Below, one piece after another: positions 42,836 through 52,994 of a stretch of 64,000 bases of DNA. How positions within the stretch are numbered: position 1 is the first letter of the stretch; every line of letters starts with the position of its first letter. The notes below the pieces were generated by a model that saw only the letters and a program-made list of their open reading frames with translations, had not been told where the DNA came from and did not search any database. The DNA is taken from the NCBI GenBank assembly GCA_039602395.1, contig JBCNJP010000023.1:32223061-32287060 (forward strand), in the 5' to 3' direction. Both the position numbers and the translations under genes were made by a program. The DNA is from Deinandra increscens subsp. villosa. Its lineage: Eukaryota; Streptophyta; Magnoliopsida; Asterales; Asteraceae.

Positions 42836-43994
42836 CTAAAGCTTATAAGGTGTTTTATTCTTTCCCTTGACAATTAGGATCCTATTTTGGACATAACAGG
42901 CAGTGTTCACTGCTTCTACCCAAAATATCACAGGGAGCTTGGAGTCTGCTAACATGGATCTAGCAGCTTCAATCGATGTCCTATTTCTCCTTTCAGCAAC
43001 ACCGTTTTGCTGTGGAGTTCTTGGAGCACTAAATTGTCTCACAATTCCCTTCTCCTCATTAAATGAATTCAGAACATGATTTTTGAATTCTGTGCCATTG
43101 TCACATCTGATAGTTTTGACCTTGAGATTTGATTGATTTTCTAAATTAATTACAAGAGTTTTCAGCAAATCAGCAGTTTCATCTTTTGTTTTGAGAAAGA
43201 AAACCCAAGTATATCTTGAAAAATCATCAATTATCACAAAACAGTATGAACTTTTTCCTAAACTCATTACTCTAGTTGGACCAAATAAATCCATGTGTAA
43301 AAGCTCTAGAGGTTTTGAAATAGAAGACTCAACTTTTGGCTTAAAGGAGGTTCTGTGTTGCTTGCCCTTGAGACATGGCACACAGTTTTCAGAACATACA
43401 AAATGCTTGTTAGTAAGACCCTTAACCAAGCCAAGATTCATAATTTTGTTCATGTTTTTGTAGTTCACATGACATAACCTTCTATGCCACAGATCAGATT
43501 CGTCAACTGAGGCTTTGGATACAAAGCAAGCATTGCCACATGAGGGTGTACCAACTGACATATCCAAAATGTACAATCCTTCTCTCCTGGGTGCCTTAAG
43601 CATTATTAGTTCATCAGGAATTTTGACACCAGGTTTGAGGACTATGGCCTCTTTCTCATTAAACATTAAATTCAAATTCTTATCACACATCTGTGAGACA
43701 CTAAGCAGGTTGAAATTTAATGTATCAACAAAATTGACTCTGTCAAATTTTACCAGTCCATTTGTCACATCACCTTGTGCTATGATATGGCCTTTTGTGC
43801 TTCCAAAGGCAACTGGTCCTCCATATTCTTTTTGTGTTTTCCAGAATGTGCTTATTCCCTTTCATGTAGCAAGTGCATCCACTGTCAACTACCCATAGGC
43901 TATTTTGGCCTTTATTCTGCACCTGCACATATCTGAATTGATTAATTTCTATAGGGGACCCAAGCCCGAGTGGTCTTGGGTCTGCCATAAGCAT
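42836..43994 (-). pseudogene. Element E Pol: protease and integrase core
   Basis: The protease motif LWVVDSGCTC lies at about 43902-43873 in the frame 43994-43770. A frameshift near 43770 leads into the frame 43768-42836 with the GAG-pre-integrase (LWHRRLCHVNYKNM ... CVPCLKGKQH) and the integrase triad context HMDLFGPT, RCDNGTEFKN and QNGVAERRNR. A second defect at about 42836 precedes the C-terminal part. Confidence 0.85.
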
Positions 43995-44027
43995 TATTAT
44001 ACTTATACTCCTTGAGTACTAAAGTAT

Positions 44028-46908
44028 TTAAAACTGGAGCTTCATTGAGTAGATCATCATTGTCAAGACTGAAGTTCTCATATTGAGTACTTGTTTGACT
44101 AGACCTTTCACCTTTGGTGTTCTTTCTCTCAGCAATTTTTCTATCCATATATTCTTTAAACTTCCTTTGCTTGTGGTTAATTTCTTAAATTTTTCATTTT
44201 CTTGGTTGACCAACTTAGTTCTCTCAGGTGATTTTGAAAATCTTTGTGGAAAGTGTTGATTTTGATTTGAACTCTCCCCCTGAAGTGGAACACAGTGATT
44301 TCCACTTGAACTTTTAGCAAAGAATTTTTCAGATTGGTTAGATTTGCTGTTTCTTGAAAAGTTTTCTCTAGAGGTAATCTTTCCTCTAGAAGGATTTCTT
44401 CTTCCTTGAGCTTCAAAATGCTCAAACCCATCAGCAAAATGTACATGTAGTCTCTGCTTAGGAGCAGTGGCTAACCTGGGTTGAGTTTTGTTTTCCGGTT
44501 GAACATGAGTTCGAGCGGAAAAATGTTCCGCCTAAATTTCAGCCGAAAAACGATTTTGCTTTAAAACAGAGAAACTTCCATTTCTGTCATTACCAATTAA
44601 GACCCTGTTAGAATCAGATCCAAAATGCTTCAAAATGTGGTTCTTTACAGGTGAAGTTTTTCCTGTGATTTTCTTTTGAAAGTCAGCCTTTGGTTTCAAA
44701 ACAGGTTTTGGTATCAAAAATGGTTTAACTTTACTCATTGGGTTGAACTAGCAAACATCAGCTAGGTGACCTTGTTCACCATAGCACATACATTCAACAA
44801 CTTTGGTTTTAAATTTTCTGGGAGACTCAAGTTTGGTTACTTGGTTAAAATTTAGTTGACCAAACCTTTGAGTTTGACTTCCCTTTGGTTGCTCAGGTTG
44901 CTTTCCTCGAATTTTTGAATCCTTAGGTTCATAAACAGTTGGTGGAGGAACAGCAATTGATGGTTTCAAAATGTTTGATTGGTCAACTGAAGCAGATGAG
45001 CTTGCAATAGTGACTTTAGTTTTCTTAGACTCAACAGTGTCTTCAGAACTTGATTGTGATGAAATGTCATCAACTGTGAGACTAACTTTGCATTCAGATT
45101 TTAAAGCATCAATTGGTTTGATTACAGGTGAGTATTCAATTGGTGGTTCAACACAGTTATATCCAACACCTGCTTTACCATACATCCCTCCCATCCACAG
45201 TTTCTCAGCCTTTTTGTTTGCTGCTTGGAATTTATCACAAGTAAACAAATCATCTTTCAGTTTGATCTCAAGAACATTAACCTCAGCCTTAGCATCTTTG
45301 GTTTCGTTTCTTGACTTCTCAAGCTTTGAGAGCAAGTCATCAAGCTGAGTTTCAAGCACTAAGTTGGTTTGTTTCAACTGTTCATACTCTTTGGTTAAAT
45401 TTTCAATTTTTGAAATGTATGATGATTCAGTTTTCTTAAAACATTCCTTTAACTCATTTAGGTTTGAAACTTCATCAATCAAGACAGTGTTGTGATTTCG
45501 GTACTTTGCCACTTGTTCTATGCACGCATGGCTGCATAGGTTTTCTAGGACTTTCTCAGGGATAGAGTTTACCTGGTTTGAGGTGGAGTCTTGTTTAGCC
45601 ATCAAGGCATGGTTGATAGGTTCAAACTCAGCAACGAAATCTTCCCATTCAACACATGAGGTTTGATTTGCAACAGCAGCTACCACATTTTGGTGGCTTT
45701 GACTTCCGGTTGGTTTTGGTGGAGTGTGGTTGGAACCTGAGTTGTTTCCAGAGTTGTTGTTGCTTGAATTGCTTCCTCCATGATTTTTCCTTTGGACATG
45801 ACTCTGATTCTGTCATTCTCTTCTTGGTTGAGGGCACTCTCTTGCAAAGTGACCAAGTTGGTGACAGTTGTGGCATTTTACCTTGCTTTTGTCAAGGCCT
45901 ATGTGAGCACCTTTTGCTCCCTTGTAGGTTCTACCAGTTCTTTTGTAGAACCTTTGAGCTCTGATAGAAACTATAGCAAGTTGAATCATTATGTCCATTT
46001 CCTCCAAATCATCAGCACCTATACACTCAAGATCTTCAGGTATGAAGCCTTGGTATGAGTCAGTTGCTACATGAGCATTGTGAGAGTTTTCAAACACGTT
46101 TGAAAAACTTTCTTGACACCTTGGTGTCTCAGGGAAACTGACAATAGGTGACTGATATGATGATGAGTTTGAAGACCTTTGATTGTTAAAATCAGTAGTT
46201 ACTAGTGCAGATGAAAACAGCTGAGTTGACTCAGAAGATGAGTTTTGTTTAAGATCTAGTTCCATTTCATAGGCACTGAGTATGCCATGAAGTTCACTGA
46301 GTCTCATCTTTTTTAAGTTTTTGCATTCCCTGATGCTTACTGTGTAAACTGTCCACACAGAAGGCAGGGAACGTAGGAACTTTCTGTTAACATCTATCTG
46401 GTCTAGTTTTACATCTACTTTTTGGAGTTCATCAAGCAAAGAAACAAATCTTAAGTACTGGTTTGTCATTGTTTCACCAGATTTGAAAGTAAACTTTTTA
46501 TACTTCTGTTTTAAGACATCTTTCTTGTTTTCTTTAACTTCACTGGTTCCTTCATACATTTCACTTAAGTCATTCCACAGGTCAAATGCAGTTTTATATC
46601 CTTTAAACCCATTAAATGGAATTAGGAAGTGCAGCATGTAGAATCCAATATGCCTTATGGTCAAATTCGAGAGCAGTATAGTCAGATTCAACATACTTAT
46701 CTAGTGGCTTAGGTATTTTGACTTCTGCATCATCAGCAGATGAAACCATGGGTGAGTAGGGACCTTCAGTGAAATATTTCCAAATACGACGGTCCAAAAT
46801 CCTAACAAAACCTTCCATCCTGAGTTTCCAGGTACCAAAGTCATCAGGAGTGAACATTGGTGGTTTGTTGGAAGAACCATTTGGGCAACTTAAACTGAAA
46901 TCACTCAT
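44028..46908 (-). pseudogene. Element E Gag, two zinc knuckles, interrupted
   Basis: The ATG at 46908 starts MSDFSLSCPNGSSNKPPMFT. A frameshift near 46615 moves to the frame 46694-45813 (FDLWNDLSEMYEG, QKYKKFTFKSGETM). That frame has the knuckle CHNCHQLGHFAREC near the end and stops at TGA 45815-45813. The same frame continues through 45686-44748, with a coiled coil (SSYISKIENLTKEYEQLKQT) and a second, imperfect knuckle CMCYGEQGHLADVC, then TAG, then 44738-44532 and further broken pieces. Domain order equals that of A and B but sequence similarity is low, so E belongs to a different Sirevirus-like family. Confidence 0.82.
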
Positions 46909-47006
46909 TTTGAAAACCTTTAGAAAGATAAGAAAGCAAAGCTTGTAAAGTAAGCAAGTAAAGTATCAACCTTGAAGCACAGAAAGTCTTCAAGGTAAGA
47001 GCCAAA

Positions 47007-47018
47007 GCTCTGATACCA
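47007..47018 (-). promoter_or_regulatory. Element E primer-binding site
   Basis: GCTCTGATACCA is the complement of TGGTATCAGAGC, two bases from the LTR start at 47021. Only about 100 bp separate it from the Gag ATG, a much shorter leader than in A-D and F. Confidence 0.88.
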
Positions 47019-47020
47019 CT

Positions 47021-47706
47021 TGTAGGATTGTTAATAGTTAGAGTTAAACTAAAACAAAGCCCTTTACTTGCAAATATAACCCTGCGGAATTAAAGTTATA
47101 TTTCACTTTACTCAAGGAATATTAAGTTCTTGTGTATAATGTAAAAGCTTGATTTGCAGAAATATAGTAACAACAAAGTATCAAATACTCGGCACTATTT
47201 GCATTAACTCGAAGCTACATTATTACAAGTTGTTCAAGAACTGATAACAACAATGATAATCGTGATGTAAACTAGAGCTAACTAAGCTATATATAGCGCT
47301 GATGAGATCAATGACAGCCATTGATCTCATGCGATCTAATCTAGACCGTAAACTAAAAAGTCAAATACAAACTACCAAAGAATAAACATCGGCAATTGGA
47401 ATATCTTGCGTGTTTGCAGCAACATACTACTTTAGGAGAGCGGCTTGAATCAGATATAGAAGCATACGAGAAGCTTTTGCAGGATTGGACTTGCTGAAAA
47501 GACATCTCAGGAAAAGTCCGGTTGAACTCATTATCTAGTGGATAATCGAGTTCACCCGGAATATTCGCTAAAGGACAAAACTGCTTCTTTCCGCTTGAAC
47601 TGTCAGTTCCGCTTGAAGTGAGAATTCCGCTTCAACTTCAACTTCAGCCGGAACTATACAAAATTGGCATTCAGCCGGAAATCTTCCAAGCGCAATATTC
47701 CTTACA
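47021..47706 (-). repeat. Element E 5' LTR
   Basis: 686 bp, equal in length to the other copy and about 98.5% identical by eye. TGTAGGATTG to TTCCTTACA, followed by AGGAT. Confidence 0.93.
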
Positions 47707-47711
47707 AGGAT

Positions 47712-48935
47712 CCTGACCCTGAAGGAGGTGTTGGTGGAGTTGGTTCTGGTGTTGTTTCAGTTGGAACATCTGCTGCTGCCGGAACATCTACTACATCTTA
47801 GGAGGAGTCGTCTAAAAAAGAGATTTATGATGTGACTCCAATTACCAGGGTAGAATTAGGAGAAGGGGAGTTTATAAATCCGTATTCGAAATAGCAACTG
47901 GCTGCTATTTTTGCTTTGAATGTGGATGATATTGACAAAGTTCTGTTTGCTGATCCATACAAAGAAGAGGATTCAGATGATAATGTTGATTATGAAGAGG
48001 AATAGGTAGAAGTTAAGGATATGACTGCTGAAGAGTATCCAGATGATCCTAAAGTTTATGGAAATTTTTCTGATAATGATCAATCTGGAGGTTTCAATTT
48101 CTTTGGCAGAGAAGATGAAGATAAGGTTGAAGAAGAGTTAAAGAAGAAAGGTTCTGAAAAACAAACAGAGCAACTAGAATCAAATGAATCTGACAGTTTT
48201 TCGGAAGATCAAGAGAAGAATATATTGTTTGATGCATGGTTGAAAGAATAAATAGCAAAGAAGTTACCAGTAGTGAAACCTACAAAAGTTCTTTGACTGA
48301 AAAGGAGGAGAAGCTACTGGAAACATTATTAGTTGGATGTTTGATTCAGAGCTCAAGTGCTATGTAATTAAGAAAGAATTTGGAGTTATGTACTTGAAAA
48401 ATGCAACAAGATTTAGTACTTTGCCGGATTGTGATGTTCGGGATTTGTCAAGAAAACAATTCTGAATCATGGAAGTGATATTTTGGCAGAATTCTTCAAG
48501 AACAAATTGATAGAAGAATGTCAAGGCAAATTCAGATTTTTAACTCCTCAAAGGCTGAAGTATTCTGATCATCCTACTGATATTCATCCGAAAACTGGAA
48601 GACCGGTTGTGATTTTGAAGTACAAGAAGCCGGTTCAGATGAAGAAAATACCATTGAAGAAGATTGAGCAAGATTTTATCAAGACATTAAGATGGTGGTA
48701 CTATGATGAGAATACTAGAGAAGCAGTGGTGGTGATCAAAGAAGAGAACAAGGTGGTCAGATTTTATGATCCAATGTGGTTGATCAACTTGTCTAAAGAT
48801 GATATAGACAAACTCTATCACAGCAACATTTTGTATAAGGCTGATAATGCTGAGCAAGCCTTACAGTTTCAACGAGTGATTAGAGTGTGTTTTGCTTTTG
48901 GGATTCATGCTGGAAACAATCGAAGGCAACATTGA
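47712..48935 (+). pseudogene. Element C ORF3, part 2 (C-terminal)
   Basis: Continues the frame cut at 35781: a Gly/Val-rich stretch, then TAG at about 47799, acidic segments (open 48021-48251, EEYPDDPKVYGNFSDNDQSG), a heavily stopped part at 48252-48482, and a conserved C-terminal domain open 48483-48935. That domain is basic then Trp/Tyr-rich: KFRFLTPQRLKYSDHP, TLRWWYYDENTREAVVVI, VRFYDPMWLINLSKDDIDKL, ALQFQRVIRVCFAFGIHAG. Similar C-terminal wording is known from Asteraceae retrotransposon ORFs (from memory, not checked). It ends about 40 bp before the polypurine tract. Confidence 0.72.
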
Positions 48936-48976
48936 AAGAAGACTGAGACAAAAGCTTCTGAAGCCTAGCACAAGAC

Positions 48977-48987
48977 AAGGGGGAGTT
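48977..48987 (+). promoter_or_regulatory. Element C polypurine tract
   Basis: AAGGGGGAGTT immediately precedes the 3' LTR. Confidence 0.9.
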
Positions 48988-49343
48988 TGTTAGAGCATGT
49001 TTTGATGTTTAGTGCTAGGTCTAGGTGATTTGTCTTTATATTTGATAGTTTTGTATAAACTGGTCTCAGCGTACCAGTGGCGGACCATATGGTACGCCCG
49101 GACCATCTGGTACGTTGGTTATTTGGTACACTGGCCAGGTTTAGTATAAATAGTTAAGTTCGAATACAGAGAGTTTAGTTGTGAGATTTGTGAGTGCTTA
49201 ACTGCGTGTTTTCAAATGTGTTCTCTCTGTAATCCCTCTCTTGTAAACGAGCTTGTGATCTATTGAAGATTCGTTTATTTACCTCGTTATGTACCGAATC
49301 TGATTACAATCATGCATTAGCAAGATCATGTACGTGTTTTACA
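48988..49343 (+). repeat. Element C 3' LTR
   Basis: 356 bp, same length as the 5' copy, about 95% identical by eye. Followed by the AACAC duplication at 49344-49348. Confidence 0.93.
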
Positions 49344-49348
49344 AACAC

Positions 49349-49550
49349 GCACTTAACAGTAATCTCACACGCTCAGAACTAACAAATACAATGTCCAAAC
49401 TCCTATTTATAGCAGCTGGCCGATCCATGTCCGAACCTCAGGTTTGGCCAGTCCGAACTCCAGGTTCGGACCACGTTCGGCCAGTGAACCTTAGGCATAA
49501 ACTTGGACTTTGTTTGATACTTCACACGACGCACATATCAGGTATCAACA
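49349..49550 (-). repeat. Element B 5' LTR, outer part
   Basis: 202 bp that complete the LTR begun at 15822-15968 (147 + 202 = 349, the length of the intact copy). It ends GGTATCAACA and is followed by CCAAT. Confidence 0.93.
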
Positions 49551-50841
49551 CCAATATCTACGGGAAGTCACTCCATACCCAATACCTTTTAGGTATCCAC
49601 CCCTTTCCTTGCCAAGGACCAATGTCAAGTTATCCGTTCCAAGTTCTACGGTCACCGATCCCGAATTTATTTTTGTTTCATTCTCGGCCCGTAGTAATTA
49701 ATTTAGTATGTAGTTTGGTGTTGTTAATTTTAACATGTAAATAATTAGGTATAAATATAGCAATTAAACTTACTATTTCATCTGCTACCCCCTTTCACCA
49801 CAGACGTTTTGTATTCCCCCTCTTTATTTACCTTTCCTTTCCTCCACATAAACGCTCGAGAAGGAGAATCATCAGCTGCAATTTCTTTGTTTTGTACCTT
49901 GTATTATAATAATAATATATATTAGACTTGAAACATACATTGCAGGTTCTTAGCCATGACTGGGTGTAACACACTTAGCTTATTACCAGTTTTTCTTTCA
50001 GATAGACGTATCCTCCCTGCCCCATTGTATGATCATAAACATACTGTGCTCGAACCTGTTTTGCACTCTTTGACGCATCCTTTCCAACATAACAGTAGGA
50101 TATATAATTATAATATTATTAATTAATACTTAGCTTAATTAATGAAATCTGCAGTTTGAATTGAATAAAAACCTTGAATTTTTCAGATTTTGTATATGCT
50201 ACAAATATGTCCTATTCTTCTTTTTTCAAAATAGCGTGATACATCTTTGGAACTTTTTCAAGCACGAGGGTTTCTCTAGGTTGGGACGAATGTGTTTTTC
50301 GAACATCTTTCTTCCAAAACTCCTTAGCAACCCACAAGCCGTACCATTATAGCATTCCTTCGACAATCATCAATCTTGAATAATCGCTGAAAAAATAACA
50401 TATGATAGGATTTTTTAGTCGCATGGAACTCAATAACAAACTTAATATGAGAAAATATTTAATCTGTTTCATAACCTGAATCCCTGCCCACATCTTGTTC
50501 TTTTCCTCTTTTGCCACCTTCCTCCATTGAAGATACCTTAATCCAACCTCTGACCTTGCAATGTCTCCCATAAAACTCAAAAAAATTGGTCTATGCTCCC
50601 CACCAATCCTTCCCAGTGCATCGAATGTTAGTGGCCATTTTTCCCCACCATTTTTCTCAAATTTGGCAAGCAACTTCGCCAACCGCGTCAACCCCCTCTT
50701 GTTTGCTTGGGGAGTAGAGGTTGTGGCTTCCTCATTCTCAGTAACTTGGGAAGGAAAGTCGTTGACTTGAGCATCATTGTCGACTTGGGCATCATTGTTA
50801 TCCATTTCCTCTTCTTTCGAATAATCGTCATTGTTAGCCAT
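49551..50841 (-). pseudogene. En/Spm Transposase_24-type gene, 5' exons (3' end at 9741-9963)
   Basis: Minus strand, intron-containing and degraded. Exon 1 (50841-50476, donor GT at 50475) begins with acidic sequence and has KRGLTRLAKLLAKFEKNGG and WPLTFDALGRIGGEHRPIFL, diagnostic of plant Ptta/En/Spm Transposase_24 proteins. A second exon (about 50386-50173) has RLFKIDDCRRNAI, frameshifts and a TAG in KEE-stop-DIFVAYTKSEKFK. A third (about 50082-49987) has SAKQVRAQYVYDHTMGQGGY. A fourth (49875-49774) has SPSRAFMWRKGKVNKEGEYK with an extra G. The fifth (from 49682) has ELGTDNLTLVLGKERGGYLK, then Tyr-Trp at the B insertion site. Exon borders follow GT-AG but are my estimates. The protein is thought to assist CACTA transposition or to derive from such elements. 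Confidence 0.8.
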
Positions 50842-51441
50842 TTCCTCTTCTTCACTGTCTTGTGAATAATCATCATTTTATTCACCTTCACTGTTATATG
50901 TATGGTCATTAAGATTCTTCAATGCTTTACCTTCATGATCCATTGTTAAATGAGATGAATCCTGAAATGAAATAAATAGAGAATGAAATAATTGCGATAG
51001 AATAATTAAGATGAAATAATTGAGATGAAACAAATGATCTCCTAAAGATGACAGTGAAATTAATACTGACGAGAATTAGGTAGTGACCTCCTGAAGATGA
51101 TAGTGTGATGAATCCCGTAGATGAATTTTTAGTGATAGGGAAGAAGAGAGTGATGAATCGTTTTGGTTATAAAATATTGGTGAGATGGAATAGGAACTGA
51201 TCAATGAATTTGGTTTAGTGAAATTTGTTTAGGGAAACTTGAAAATGGTGGGAAGTAATTTGGGGATTAATTCAGGTGAAAATATATCAGCTAATAAGGA
51301 CGTTACAACATTTCTTGGATTTAAAAACTCAATTAATTCTAAACATATATAATAGTATTTTAAACATACCTTTAAAATGATCTTCAAATGGAAAATGAAA
51401 TATTAAGCAATAAATTTAATGAATATATATATCTATAATAC

Positions 51442-51446
<5 letters not shown>
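50842..51446. other. Noncoding upstream region of the Transposase_24 gene
   Basis: Upstream of the gene on the minus strand. It has A-rich stretches with repeated GAAATAATTGAGATGAAA-like phrases (about 50965-51030) and no coding signal. Confidence 0.45.
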
Positions 51447-51487
<41 letters not shown>

Positions 51488-51516
51488 TAATTTTAGGCGT
51501 CTTAATTTTAAGACGC
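51447..51516. repeat. TA microsatellite and adjacent hairpin
   Basis: A TA run at 51447-51482 is followed by GCGTCTTAATTTTAAGACGC (51497-51516), with 7-bp arms. Its reverse complement shares 17 bases with CGTCTTAAAATTAAGAC at 9651-9667, which also sits beside a TA run on the other side of the Transposase_24 gene. Confidence 0.6.
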
Positions 51517-51700
51517 TTTCCTATTCCGGCATTATTTTAATTCTCTTTTGAGGGTTCAGAGAAGAACAACCATTTTGAGAAACCCTCCATCCAGACCCGT
51601 CGTTCATCCCAACAAGATTTTAATCCATTGCTTGACCTTTCGAATCGGCGACCAAAACTCAAAACCCTTTTTGCTTTTGCAAAAGCAAATCTCCTCTTTG

Positions 51701-51868
51701 AGGGTGATATCAGTCTCCTTTCAACGCAAGCAGAAATTCAGAGATCCCCTTTGATGCAACCATTAATTTACACACCCCTTTCTTCGATTCTTTGACCTGA
51801 AGCATGAAACACTTAAAGGGTGATATCAGTCTCCTTTCAACGCAAGCAGAAATTCAGAGATCCCCTTT
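51701..51868. repeat. Exact 52-bp direct repeat
   Basis: AGGGTGATATCAGTCTCC... is identical over 52 bp at 51701-51752 and 51817-51868. The 64-bp spacer has no coding signal. It lies in pyrimidine-rich DNA resembling an untranslated leader. Confidence 0.75.
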
Positions 51869-52702
51869 AATGAAAGTCGCTTACCCACTGAACCAAATGA
51901 AGCCCTAAGTTCAAAATCTATCTGAAAAACACAGAACTTGCAGTACCAGATTTCGGAAAGGGGTTGTCTTTTTGATCTTGAGAGAGCAGAGAAGAGATTC
52001 CGCTCTTTCTTTCGATATTCAGAGTTGATGCTGTCCATTTGAGGTAGAATTTCGAAATCGCCACTTATAATACATGAAATGGCGTTTCATTTCAAATCTC
52101 ATTTCAAATTAGTTCTATAGGATCATACTTCTCCCTTTCAACTCACTTAAACATCCATTTGAGGTACATTTTTGTTTTGAATTTATTTTCGTGTTAGGGT
52201 TTCTTTGAATTAACATACATTTGTTCTATGTTTCTTTCAGTCGTATCTTACTTTTCTCTTTTGTTGATATTTTCATAGGATATTTTCTACCCACTGATTA
52301 AGGATTTATATGTGGTGAGTTCTAAATCGTTTTTATATAGTTAGTCTCCGATGCTTTGCAATTTTGTATTCACATTCTTGAATCATCTGAGCTTTGGTAG
52401 GTTGATTGGCGACGCCTTCTTGATGCTGATTTTTGTTAACGTCAAGTATGCATCTTCTGGTTTCTAACACTGCAACCCTAGCTTATTAATCTCTCTTTGT
52501 AAGTTGAGATTCTTCCATTTTATTGAAAGAATTCGATTTAATTAACTAAAGCAATTACTCAAATCACATGATTGTTAATCTTACCCACTAGTTTATATAT
52601 ATGGAAACCCCCCCCATGAATTTGAATGCTCCCCCCTTGAAAATTAGTGGCCCAAATTGGTTCTCAAAAGTTCTCAAAAGAAAAAGTTCTCATTTGAACC
52701 TA

Positions 52703-52706
<4 letters not shown>
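51869..52706. other. Noncoding DNA
   Basis: AT-rich, with no supported frame. The end (52605-52706) has C runs and TTCTCAAAAG repeats and finishes with TTTGAACCTAACCC before a TA run. On the minus strand that reads as a repeat starting AGGGTTAGGTTCAAATGAG. Confidence 0.4.

Positions 52707-52761
<55 letters not shown>
52707..52761. repeat. TA microsatellite
   Basis: Uninterrupted TA dinucleotides over about 55 bp. Confidence 0.9.
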
Positions 52762-52763
<2 letters not shown>

Positions 52764-52767
52764 AAAA

Positions 52768-52945
52768 GTTCATTGTAGACACCCTCATAAGTGTAGACAT
52801 GTAGACACCTTATTTCACCATTAGATCTTTTGATCTAATGGTTGTGATTAATTTCCTTTTTCCTTTTTTTTCTTTTTTCTCATTATTAAGAAAATTTCAC
52901 ATGTGAAAAAGAGCTATTTCACATGCGAAAGTGTCTACAATGAAC
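52768..52945. mobile_element. Short MITE-like inverted-repeat element
   Basis: 178 bp bounded by 15-bp perfect inverted repeats GTTCATTGTAGACAC and GTGTCTACAATGAAC. An inner palindrome ACCATTAGATC-TTTT-GATCTAATGGT lies near 52818-52844. It sits between two TA runs, so a TA target duplication cannot be told from the microsatellite. No coding capacity. Confidence 0.65.
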
Positions 52946-52948
52946 CTC

Positions 52949-52952
<4 letters not shown>

Positions 52953-52992
<40 letters not shown>
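52953..52992. repeat. TA microsatellite
   Basis: About 40 bp of TA dinucleotides after TGAACCTCACCC. Confidence 0.9.

Positions 52993-52994
<2 letters not shown>

Larger units (their letters stand above)
35782..47706 (-). mobile_element. Element E: SIRE-like Ty1/copia retrotransposon with long ORF3, nested in C ORF3
   Basis: An 11.9-kb minus-strand element with 686-bp LTRs. Flanking pentamers AGGGT (35777-35781) and AGGAT (47707-47711) match at 4/5, and the C ORF3 frame resumes after it. Order: LTR, primer site, short leader, two-knuckle Gag, protease, integrase, RT, RNase H, motif-rich spacer, 973-codon ORF3, polypurine tract, LTR. By eye about 10 of 686 LTR positions differ, so it is young. 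Pol and Gag carry scattered stops and shifts, while ORF3 is open over 973 codons. It lacks the hairpin array of A, B, C and F. Confidence 0.93.
15969..49343 (+). mobile_element. Element C: long SIRE-like Ty1/copia retrotransposon with gag, pol and ORF3, carrying nested D and E
   Basis: Bounded by 356-bp LTRs and exact AACAC duplications (15964-15968, 49344-49348). Removing D and E leaves about 13.3 kb, long for copia but normal for Sireviruses with an extra 3' ORF. Order: LTR, primer site, motif-array leader, Gag, protease, integrase (split by D), RT, RNase H, 3' hairpin array, promoter-like module, ORF3 (split by E), polypurine tract, LTR. By eye the LTRs differ at about 18 of 356 positions. 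Many stops and frameshifts show it is dead. It shares Gag and the hairpin array with A, B and F. Confidence 0.92.
9964..49550 (-). mobile_element. Element B: gag-only Sirevirus-like LTR retrotransposon, itself invaded by element C
   Basis: The minus-strand element is bounded by exact CCAAT duplications (9959-9963, 49551-49555). Without element C it would be about 6.2 kb. It has the same plan as A: LTR, initiator-tRNA-Met primer site, repeat-rich leader, a two-knuckle Gag-like frame, hairpin array, polypurine tracts and LTR, with no pol. Its 5' LTR (right side) is split at 15968/49344 by element C. By-eye LTR divergence is about 15 of 349 positions. Gag has several stops, so B is defective. 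Confidence 0.93.
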
